64,000 bases of DNA from Nocardioides sp. Soil797 (GTDB lineage: Bacteria; Actinomycetota; Actinomycetes; Propionibacteriales; Nocardioidaceae), in assembly GCA_001429555.1 (NCBI GenBank), contig LMSR01000017.1, forward strand, positions 124,001 to 188,000, given 5' to 3'. Under the pieces are notes generated by a model. That model searched no databases, was not told where the DNA came from, and saw only the letters and a program-made list of their open reading frames with translations. A program made the translations under genes and the position numbers. This document shows positions 8,351-15,214 of this stretch, one piece after another (position 1 is the first letter of the stretch; each line of letters starts with the position of its first letter).

Positions 8351-8839
8351 ATGACACTCGACTTCGACCCGATCGACGAGGCCGCCCGCCAGTGGGCGCA
8401 GCGCTGGGACGGCGCACCGGCCATGCATGCCGTGACGTCGCTGATGCGAGTGCAGCAGCTCGTGCTGGGACGCCTCGATGCCCTGCTCAAGCCGCACGGG
8501 CTCACCTTCGCCCGCTACGAGGCGTTGGTGCTGCTGGTCTTCTCGTCGCGGGGATCGCTTCCGCTGGGCAAGATGGGGGAGCGGTTGCAGGTGCACCCCA
8601 CCTCGATCACCTCCATCATCGGCCGGCTGGTCGACTCCGGCCACGTCGTACGCCGTCGTCACCCGGACGACGGCCGCACCGTGCTGGCCGAGATCACCGA
8701 GTCGGGACGCGCCGTGGTCGAGGCGGCCACCGCCGACCTGACCGCCAGCGGCTTCGCGCTCGACTCGATGGACGACGGCTCGCTGGCCCGACTCTCCGAC
8801 CTGTTGCGGCCGGTGCGCCACGCGGCAGGTGACTTCTGA
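8351..8839 (+). CDS. MarR family transcriptional regulator
   Basis: The 162-residue protein has the MarR winged-helix arrangement. A helical N-terminal dimerisation part (MRVQQLVLGRLDALL) is followed by helix-turn-helix residues around 75-100 (LGKMGERLQVHPTSITSIIGRLVDSGHVVRR). The wing contains the family signature HPDDGRTVLAEITESGR. It is likely a dimeric DNA-binding repressor that responds to a phenolic or lipid-like ligand. Its target is unknown; the neighbouring PH-domain gene and the exported-protein gene are candidates. The start ATG 8351 gives the expected length. Confidence 0.88.
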   Translation: MTLDFDPIDEAARQWAQRWDGAPAMHAVTSLMRVQQLVLGRLDALLKPHGLTFARYEALVLLVFSSRGSLPLGKMGERLQVHPTSITSIIGRLVDSGHVVRRRHPDDGRTVLAEITESGRAVVEAATADLTASGFALDSMDDGSLARLSDLLRPVRHAAGDF

Positions 8840-8862
8840 GCTGTGCTGGGTAGGGTGCGCGG

Positions 8863-10137
8863 GTGAACTCGATCCCAGTCGTACGCCGCGCAGCCGCGTT
8901 CGCGCTGGTGGGTGTGCTGGCGATGGCGCCAGCGGCCAGCGCCGACCCCGGTGACCCGATCGACCTCGGTGGCACGCCAGTCGGCACGAGCACCGACGAG
9001 CGGAAGCCGACTGTCGTCGAGGCCGGCCTGTGGAGCACCAGCTTCAAGGCGGGCGAGTCGTTGGTGCACGAGTTCTCCTACGAACGCACCGAGGACTACA
9101 GCTCGGTGCACATCTCGGTCACCGCGACCCCGCTGTCCTCCAGTGAGTCCATCAAGCTGGAGGCGCTCCTCCCCGACGGAACGTCCTGCGGCAGTGAGAC
9201 CGCGAGTGCCGACTACACGTCCCCTTTCACCGCGATCGGGGTCGACCTCGAGGTCGGGCCCGACAACGCCGCGGATCTCAACGCCGTGTGTCTGCGCGCG
9301 GACAAGCTCCGCTTCACCGTTGGGCCGTCCGGCACGACGCGCGACAGTGACACCGATCTGCCGCTGACGATCAAGGTCGTCGAGGAGAGTCCGCTCGCCA
9401 ACCCCAACGACGCCGAGAAGTCGCTCCCCGCGCCGCCCGAGACCGCTCCCGCCTTCCAGTCGCCGGCGGAGGGCGAGGACCGTGGAGAGATCGACGGAGC
9501 GCTCTCCTTCGACGAGGCGCCCTTGCTGACGTCGGGTACGTACTCCTCGTCGGTTGCCGAGGGCGAGCAGCGCCTCTACCGCGTGCACCTCGAATGGGGC
9601 CAGACCCTGGCCGCTGCGCTGCACGTCGATGCCCTGCGGGCGAGCGACCTCGAGAAGAAGTTCGGTTTCTCGGGCCCCACCCTCAGCCTGGGCGTCTACA
9701 ACCCGATGCGGCGCGACCTCGACTCGGCGTACGACGACTCCGACGTGTCCGGATCGGTGGATGACACCGCACTCGATCTCGACACCGGTGTCGGACCGGT
9801 GCGCTATCTGAACCGGTACGACGACGAGAACAGCTACCTGCCCGGCGACTACTACGTCAGTGTCGTGCTGCCGGCGCCGACGGACCGCAAGGCCGAGACC
9901 ATTCCGTTCACTCTGACCGTCGAGTCCCAGGGCGACATCTCCGGCAGGCCGACCTACGCCGATGACGAGCCTTTCCTGGTCGGTGACGGCAAGCGCTCGA
10001 AGGTCGCCTCCGGAAACCCGGCCCCGCCGGCCGACTCGGACAGCTGGATCAACATGCGGCACGTCTGCGGGCTCGGTGTCGGCCTGCTCGGGCTGATCTG
10101 CCTGTTCCTCGGTGCCCTGCGCCTTCGCCGCTCCTGA
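8863..10137 (+). CDS. Exported, C-terminally membrane-anchored protein of unknown function
   Basis: The 424-residue protein begins at GTG 8863 with a signal peptide (residues 1-27, AASA-DP cleavage) and ends with a membrane span at about 400-420 followed by LRRS. The mature part is acidic and Ser/Thr-rich, with a repeated layout: a beta-rich block at 50-160, a Pro-rich linker near 190 (LPAPPETAPAFQSP), and a second beta-rich block from 220 to 370 with YRVHLEWGQTLAAALHV. The second block resembles the jelly-roll domain placed beside von Willebrand-factor or protease modules in actinobacterial surface proteins. I do not recognise a named family. The gene is convergent with a Ser/Thr kinase gene. 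Confidence 0.7.
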   Translation: MNSIPVVRRAAAFALVGVLAMAPAASADPGDPIDLGGTPVGTSTDERKPTVVEAGLWSTSFKAGESLVHEFSYERTEDYSSVHISVTATPLSSSESIKLEALLPDGTSCGSETASADYTSPFTAIGVDLEVGPDNAADLNAVCLRADKLRFTVGPSGTTRDSDTDLPLTIKVVEESPLANPNDAEKSLPAPPETAPAFQSPAEGEDRGEIDGALSFDEAPLLTSGTYSSSVAEGEQRLYRVHLEWGQTLAAALHVDALRASDLEKKFGFSGPTLSLGVYNPMRRDLDSAYDDSDVSGSVDDTALDLDTGVGPVRYLNRYDDENSYLPGDYYVSVVLPAPTDRKAETIPFTLTVESQGDISGRPTYADDEPFLVGDGKRSKVASGNPAPPADSDSWINMRHVCGLGVGLLGLICLFLGALRLRRS

Positions 10138-10150
10138 GTTCCTTCGCAGA

Positions 10151-10194
10151 ACGTCATGCGGTGTGGCCGCTGGGGCGACCGGTGCGTATGACGT
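10151..10194. terminator. Hairpin between convergent genes
   Basis: ACGTCATGCG (10151-10160) pairs with CGTATGACGT (10185-10194) apart from one mismatch, around a GC-rich loop. It lies between the exported-protein gene and the kinase gene and may terminate both. Confidence 0.4.
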
Positions 10195-10200
10195 CGTGCG

Positions 10201-11256
10201 TCAGGAGAGCAGGAGCCAGCCGGCGATGAGCAGGGCGATCAGCCCGACCAGCAGCAGGAGGTACGCCGGGGCGCGCGACGCCGACGCACCGGCGTACTCG
10301 TGGCCGGCCGTCTGGAGTCGAGTGACCGGGCCGTGCTGGACCCGGGTCGCCGGCGATGTGCCGTGGTTGACGCGGGTGGCGGCGGCGGTGTCCTCGGCCG
10401 GCGTCGCGTCAGGGACGGTGAGGTCGGCGAAGAGATCACGGACCACGATGGTCTCGCCGGGCTGCGGAGGAAGGACGTCGAGCCTCAAGGCGGTCAGGTC
10501 TGCCCGCATGGAGGCGGCCGACTCCGGGCGCCGTTGGGGATCCTCGTCGGTGGCCCGGCCGAGCAGGTCGAGCAAGGCGTTGCGGGACGGGTCGTCACTG
10601 CGCAACGCATCCAGGTCGGGCGCGGGGGAGTCGGACGAGGGGCGGGTGCCGGTGAGCATCTCGAGACCGACCCGGCCCACCGAGTAGAGGTCGGAACGGA
10701 AGTCGGGGTCGGCCCCGCGCCACTGCTCAGGAGCCATGTAGCCGGGACTCCCGATCACCATCGAGGCCTTGGTCATCCGTGGCTCGTCGAGTGGGGCCGC
10801 GATGCCGAAGTCGGTGAGTCGCAGGTGTGGTCGACCCGATCCAGTGGGCTCCAGCAGCAGGTTTGCCGGTTTCACGTCGCGGTGCACGATGCCGGCGGCG
10901 TGCACCGCCTCCAGGGCATGCAGCGTCTGGTCGACCAGGAGCGCAGTCCAGCGCACCGGCAGGGCGCCGTACTCCTTGAGGAGACCGGCGACCGAGCCGC
11001 CCCGGACCAACGGCATGGTGAACAACACCCGATCGTCCATCCCGGCCCAGGACTGGGGCGTGACGACGTGGAGGTGGTCGATGCGCATCGACTGCTCGCG
11101 AACGAAGCGCAGGAGCGAGGCCGCATCGGACTGGCGCAGGATCTTTGCGGCCTTGACCTGCTGGTCGGATCGATCCAGGACGCACCAGACCGTGCCCATG
11201 CCGCCCATGGCGATCGGATCGAGCAGCTCATAGCGGCCAGCGAAGACTTCACCCAC
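10201..11256 (-). CDS. Serine/threonine protein kinase (PknB-like, single-pass membrane)
   Basis: The 351-residue protein has a complete Hanks-type kinase domain at about 9-260. It shows the glycine loop (IAMGGMGTV), the ATP-binding Lys38 with Glu54 in helix C, catalytic Asp127 (HRDVKPAN), DFG Asp149, and SPGYMAPEQW after the activation segment. A threonine-rich juxtamembrane linker (ATRVNHG, ATRVQHG) offers autophosphorylation sites. A single membrane span (about 328-348) ends the protein, and almost nothing lies outside. It therefore lacks the PASTA domains of PknB. Start at ATG 11256. Convergent with the exported-protein gene. Confidence 0.9.
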   Translation of the reverse strand: MGEVFAGRYELLDPIAMGGMGTVWCVLDRSDQQVKAAKILRQSDAASLLRFVREQSMRIDHLHVVTPQSWAGMDDRVLFTMPLVRGGSVAGLLKEYGALPVRWTALLVDQTLHALEAVHAAGIVHRDVKPANLLLEPTGSGRPHLRLTDFGIAAPLDEPRMTKASMVIGSPGYMAPEQWRGADPDFRSDLYSVGRVGLEMLTGTRPSSDSPAPDLDALRSDDPSRNALLDLLGRATDEDPQRRPESAASMRADLTALRLDVLPPQPGETIVVRDLFADLTVPDATPAEDTAAATRVNHGTSPATRVQHGPVTRLQTAGHEYAGASASRAPAYLLLLVGLIALLIAGWLLLS

Positions 11257-11289
11257 CCGACGCAGCCTAGTCTGACCGGACTGGACGAG

Positions 11290-12045
11290 TCAGTAGGCGA
11301 TGCGGGCGCCGCCGGCGCCGCTGCCGTTGACCATCAGGGTCTGCCCGGTGATGAAGGCAGCTCCACCGCTGGCGAGGAACAACGCGGCCTCGGTGACGTC
11401 ATGGAGGGTTCCGGTGCGCTGGGTGCGGGTGCGGGTCATCAGGGGACCTGGCTGCCGGTCGTTGTCGACCCGCAGAGGCGCCTGCCGCGGCACGACGACG
11501 GTGGAGGCCACGGCGTTGACGCGGATGCCGTTGCTGCCCCAGGCAGCGGCCAGGCGGGACACCGTGTTCAGCATCTCGGTGTGGGCGTTGGCGCCGCCCA
11601 CGGCCATCTCGCACCAGCGGCGCAGGTGGTGGGTGTGGATCACCGCGCCACCCCCGCGCATCTGGCTCTCTGCCAGGCGGTGGCGCAGACGGTGGGCGAG
11701 CTGGGTGGGCCCGAGCAGGCCGAGACGCACCGAGTGGGAGACGAACTCCAGCTCCTGGGCGTCGGAGGTGTGCGGCACCCGGGCGCCGGCGGCATCGATC
11801 AGGATGTCGACCGGCCCGACCTGCTCGGCCACTCGCACGATCGAGTCGTGGCTGGTCAGGTCGAGGCGCAGGTAGTCGTAGTTGTCGAGCCGGGCGTCGT
11901 ACGCCGACCGCAGGAACTGGGTGCCGGTCACGGTCACGGAGGCGCCGGCTCGTTCGAATCGGCGGGCGATGGTGTTCCCGAGACCGCGAGTTCCTCCGAC
12001 CACGAGCACGCGGCACCGCGTGAAGTCGTACGACGGTCTGCCCAC
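11290..12045 (-). CDS. SDR-family protein with degenerate active site
   Basis: The 251-residue protein has the short-chain dehydrogenase fold: nucleotide-binding VVGGTRGLGNTIA near the N-terminus, DILIDAAGA in place of NNAG, SNGIRVNAVAS, and C-terminal FITGQTLMVNGSG. The catalytic YxxxK motif is missing; the aligned stretch is GGANAHTEMLN, and no Tyr or Lys stands in the usual place. It may bind NAD(P) without catalysing the usual reaction, or it may use other residues. The start is GTG 12045 because GGAGGGAG lies a few bases upstream. The frame is open upstream for another 198 codons without homology. It is 33 bases from the kinase start on the same strand. Confidence 0.72.
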   Translation of the reverse strand: MGRPSYDFTRCRVLVVGGTRGLGNTIARRFERAGASVTVTGTQFLRSAYDARLDNYDYLRLDLTSHDSIVRVAEQVGPVDILIDAAGARVPHTSDAQELEFVSHSVRLGLLGPTQLAHRLRHRLAESQMRGGGAVIHTHHLRRWCEMAVGGANAHTEMLNTVSRLAAAWGSNGIRVNAVASTVVVPRQAPLRVDNDRQPGPLMTRTRTQRTGTLHDVTEAALFLASGGAAFITGQTLMVNGSGAGGARIAY

Positions 12046-12302
12046 GGGACTCCCTCCGAGATTGAACGATGGCGCACGGATCTCGGCTCCTTTCGAGGAC
12101 AGCGCACAGCCGCAGACGGGGACGAGGAGGGCTGGCAGTTGCTCGATGGAACCGGGAAGCATCATGCCATGGATCGCGCCCGACCGGGAGATCGGCAGTG
12201 GCGGGTCGGGCCGGGCGCGGGAAGTGTTCTCGACCCGTGATACTCGTGAGTAGGAACGGGGTGATTCTGGCGCGTGGGCAACCATCGGGGAAGATGGGTG
12301 CC

Positions 12303-13268
12303 ATGAGCCAACAGCCGTTCTCCCGACCCGGTGCCATCGACCTGTCCGGACTCCGTCGTCCGGCGTCCCAGCCCGCAGGAGCGCCCGCGACCGGTGCCGC
12401 CCCGGCGAACGCCGCCGGTGGTTCGGCGACGGGCGCCTACTCGGTCGAGGTGACCGAGCAGAGTTTCCAGACGGTGATCGAGTCTTCGATGACCGCGCCG
12501 GTTGTGCTGGTCTTCCACTCGCCGTCCCAGGCGCCCGAGAGCAGCACCTTCGCTCGCGACGTGGCCGCGGTCGCTGACGAGTACGAAGGCCGCTACCTCG
12601 CCGGGCTCGTCGACATCGACGCCTCGCCCCAGATCGCACAGGCCATGCAGATTCCCCAGGTGCCGTTGATGTTGGTCATCATCGACGGCCGCCCGGCCAG
12701 TCAGCCGATTCCCGGAGCGCTCAGCCAGGAGGAGCTCCGCACCCTCTTCAACCAGCTCGGTCAGCAGCTCACCGCCCAGGGGATCTCCGGTCGCCACCAG
12801 CCTCAGGCCGCCGGTGCCGGCGCCGGTGCCGACGACGAGTCGGCGGAACCCGAGATGGACCCGCGCTACGCGGCTGCCCAGGATGCCCTGGCCGCCAACG
12901 ACATCGACCTTGCCGTCGCCGAGTACCAGAAGCTCGTCGATGCCAACCCCGCCGATGTCGAGGCAGCCGGTGGTCTGGCGATGGCGAAGGTGCTGCAGCG
13001 CGTCCAAGGTGTTGACCTGAACAGCGCTCGCGAAGCCGCGGCCCAGGCTCCCGACGACATCGACGCCCAGACCCTGGTCGCTGATCTCGATCTGACCGGT
13101 GGCCACGTCGACGATGCCTTCAACCGTCTGGTCGACCTGGTGCGACGTACCGCCGGCGATGAGCGGGACAAGGCGCGCACCCACCTGCTCGGCCTGTTCG
13201 CAGCCGTCGGCAACGAGGACTCACGGGTGATCCGGGGTCGCCAGAACCTGGCGTCGGCGCTCTTCTGA
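12303..13268 (+). CDS. YbbN-like thioredoxin-fold/TPR protein
   Basis: The 321-residue protein has a Pro/Ala-rich N-terminus (1-45), a thioredoxin fold at about 47-155 and tetratricopeptide-like helices from about 185 to the end (DPRYAAAQDALAANDIDLAVAEYQKL). The thioredoxin WCxxC is replaced by HSPSQAPES, so it cannot do dithiol exchange. The cis-proline loop (IPQVPLMLVI) is kept. This layout matches CnoX/YbbN-type holdases, which hand unfolded proteins to chaperones. The start ATG 12303 was chosen over a longer open frame because the N-terminus then matches the family. Confidence 0.82.
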   Translation: MSQQPFSRPGAIDLSGLRRPASQPAGAPATGAAPANAAGGSATGAYSVEVTEQSFQTVIESSMTAPVVLVFHSPSQAPESSTFARDVAAVADEYEGRYLAGLVDIDASPQIAQAMQIPQVPLMLVIIDGRPASQPIPGALSQEELRTLFNQLGQQLTAQGISGRHQPQAAGAGAGADDESAEPEMDPRYAAAQDALAANDIDLAVAEYQKLVDANPADVEAAGGLAMAKVLQRVQGVDLNSAREAAAQAPDDIDAQTLVADLDLTGGHVDDAFNRLVDLVRRTAGDERDKARTHLLGLFAAVGNEDSRVIRGRQNLASALF

Positions 13269-13278
13269 TCCAGCCGGC

Positions 13279-14145
13279 TCAGGGGCGACCGGACTCGGTG
13301 TACGCCGACCCGTCGAGGTCCGCTCCGCCGCCGACCGAGCCGCGGCCGCCGACCGTGCCCGGGCTGGGACCGTCGCTGCCCGACGCGTCGAGCTGGCCGC
13401 GCCCGGCCAGGTTGGCGAGTGTGGCAGCCACCCGGCGGTGGGTGAAGTCAGCAGACCTCTCGGCGATCTCGTCGAGGGTCAGGAACGCGGCGTCTCGGAT
13501 CTCGCGCTCCTCGAAGACCATGGACTCGACGATCGAGGGGTCGTGCTGCCCGCCGTCGAAGACCAGGCAGATGGCGTCGTCCCAGCCGGACCAGGAGGGC
13601 AACCAGTCGGTGAGCAGGAGCGTGCCTGCCGTGACATCGATGCCGAGCTCCTCGGCGAGCTCCCGGCTGGTGGCGAGGCGCGGCGACTCACCCACCTCGA
13701 CGACACCGCCGGGCAGGTCCCAGTCCTTCTTGTAGGTCAACCGGCACATCAGCACGCGGTCGTCGGCGTCCCGCACCAGCATCTGGCCGATGGCACGCTT
13801 TCTGGGCAGGAACGAGTTGAGCATCGCGCGGAAGCCGTTGCCGTCCGAGAGTGGTGGATCGTCGCGCAACCTGGCCAGGACGACGCGGTCCCCGCCGGCA
13901 TCTCGACGTACGCCCTCTCGGCGCAGTCCGGCCCAGGTGGCGATGCGTTGCCCCGTCTCGTCCTCGACGGGCACGAATGCCTCGACCCGGTGGTGCTCGC
14001 GCAGGGCGGTCTCGACGCCGGCCGAGACCGCGCCGATGGCCTCTCGCAGGGATCCCTCGCTCAGGCTGTCGACCCAGCGGATCCGGGCGGCGCCGTCTGC
14101 GGTCGCCTCGATGGACACGGGCTCGGGGACTGGCTGCTCGGTCAC
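13279..14145 (-). CDS. Nudix hydrolase with N-terminal GNAT-like domain
   Basis: The protein has 288 residues from GTG 14145. The Nudix box is intact at 147-169, with G147, E153, R161, E162, E165, E166 and G168, which bind metal and hydrolyse nucleoside-diphosphate-linked substrates. Residues 10-95 look like the C-terminal part of a GNAT acetyltransferase (TWAGLRREGVRR, DRVVLARLRDD). The C-terminal 45 residues are Gly/Ser-rich and low in complexity. The substrate is unknown. It lies downstream of the glgB-phosphotransferase pair but is separated from it by a 22-bp repeat array, so it is probably transcribed on its own. Confidence 0.85.
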   Translation of the reverse strand: MTEQPVPEPVSIEATADGAARIRWVDSLSEGSLREAIGAVSAGVETALREHHRVEAFVPVEDETGQRIATWAGLRREGVRRDAGGDRVVLARLRDDPPLSDGNGFRAMLNSFLPRKRAIGQMLVRDADDRVLMCRLTYKKDWDLPGGVVEVGESPRLATSRELAEELGIDVTAGTLLLTDWLPSWSGWDDAICLVFDGGQHDPSIVESMVFEEREIRDAAFLTLDEIAERSADFTHRRVAATLANLAGRGQLDASGSDGPSPGTVGGRGSVGGGADLDGSAYTESGRP

Positions 14146-14167
14146 CCCGCAAACCCTATCTTCCCGC

Positions 14168-14336
14168 GCGAACTGGCAACTGTTGCGTCGCGAACTGGCA
14201 ATGATTGCGGTTCGAGCCGGCAATGATTGCGGTGTACGTCGCAGCTTCCGGGCGCAAGGACTGCCAGTTCGAAGCCCAACGAATGCCAGTTCGCGCAACA
14301 ACGAATGCCAGTTCGCGCAGTCAAGAAGTGCGAGTC
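14168..14336. repeat. 22-bp-period repeat array, three direct and four inverted units
   Basis: Direct units start at 14168, 14190 and 14212 (type GCGAACTGGCAATGATTGC). Inverted units start at 14254, 14276, 14298 and 14320 (type CAACGAATGCCAGTTCGC). The period is 22 bp in both halves with no spacers. The two halves can pair to form a long hairpin. A related three-unit array lies at 41920-41982. The last unit overlaps the stop codon of the phosphotransferase gene. Confidence 0.75.
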
Positions 14337-15214
14337 AGGGCGAGCAGGTGGTCGTGGGCGCGGGTCGCGACCGGGTTCTCGCCGGCGCGGGAGGCCAGCT
14401 CGACCAGGGCCCACAGGTCGGCGGCCCGGGCCATGGCCAGGATGTCCTCGGGGCCGTCATGGTCGACACCGTCCACCTCCACCGACGACAGCACGGCATC
14501 CACGAAGGCCGACGTGTGCTCGTCGCGGAGCAGATTGCCGAGATCGGCCACCGGGAGGCCGGCATGGGCGAACTCCCAGTCGAGTACGCCGGTGATCTCA
14601 CCGGAGTCGGGGTCGACGAGCAGGTTCTTGGGGTTGAAGTCGCTGTGCACCAGGCACACCCGGTCGATCGGGTCGAGCAGGTCCTGGGCGCGGCCGGCCA
14701 GCTCGAGGAGGGCCTCGCGGTCAGCCGCGACCCACGCCGCCAAGGGGGAGTCGGGCAACAGGTCCTCGGTGAAGGCACGGAGGTCACGCGCCTCGGCTCC
14801 CCAGGACCCGATCGCCAAGTCGGGGTCGATGAAGGGGCCGGAACGCAGGAACGGCATGCGGTTCAGCCGGGTCAACAACTCACCGAGCTGGGTGCCGATG
14901 CGTGCCTGCAGGTCACTCGAGGCGGTCGGCAGGACGAGGTCGAGCCGCTCACCGGGCAGGAACGAGGTGACCAGGATCGCCGGGATGTCCGCGGCCGGGT
15001 CGGGGCGGCGTACTTCCAGGACCTCGGGCACCGGCACCAGGCCGCGCACCAGGCGCAGGACGGCGGCGTCGACGTCGACCGCGCTCTCGCCCCGCGCGGC
15101 GGAGCGGCCGCCATGGATGCGTACGACGACCTGTTCGTCGCCGCTCGTACCGAGGAACGTCTCACCACTGTGCCCGCCCTCGAGTGGCGTGAGTCCGCCG
15201 TCGAACAACGTCAC
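14321..15214 (-). CDS. Aminoglycoside phosphotransferase-family kinase, coupled to glgB
   Basis: The 297-residue protein has the APH/choline kinase fold. The catalytic loop is VHSDFNPKNLLV and the metal-binding motif is GVLDWEFAHAG, both complete. An N-terminal VVRIHGG supplies the likely ATP lysine region as Arg-Ile-His, which is unusual because Lys is expected there. Its GTG start overlaps the glgB stop (GTGA, 15211-15214), so translation is coupled. The substrate is unknown. Placement at the end of the GlgE operon makes a sugar or sugar-derivative kinase as likely as an antibiotic kinase. Confidence 0.82.
   Translation of the reverse strand: MTLFDGGLTPLEGGHSGETFLGTSGDEQVVVRIHGGRSAARGESAVDVDAAVLRLVRGLVPVPEVLEVRRPDPAADIPAILVTSFLPGERLDLVLPTASSDLQARIGTQLGELLTRLNRMPFLRSGPFIDPDLAIGSWGAEARDLRAFTEDLLPDSPLAAWVAADREALLELAGRAQDLLDPIDRVCLVHSDFNPKNLLVDPDSGEITGVLDWEFAHAGLPVADLGNLLRDEHTSAFVDAVLSSVEVDGVDHDGPEDILAMARAADLWALVELASRAGENPVATRAHDHLLALTRTS

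Noticed and set aside
10300..12240. A 646-codon plus-strand frame across the kinase and SDR genes.
   Set aside because: Antisense shadow of two genes with intact kinase and Rossmann motifs on the minus strand.
14168..14336. CRISPR array.
   Set aside because: Units are 22 bp with no spacers, partly inverted, and no cas genes are nearby.
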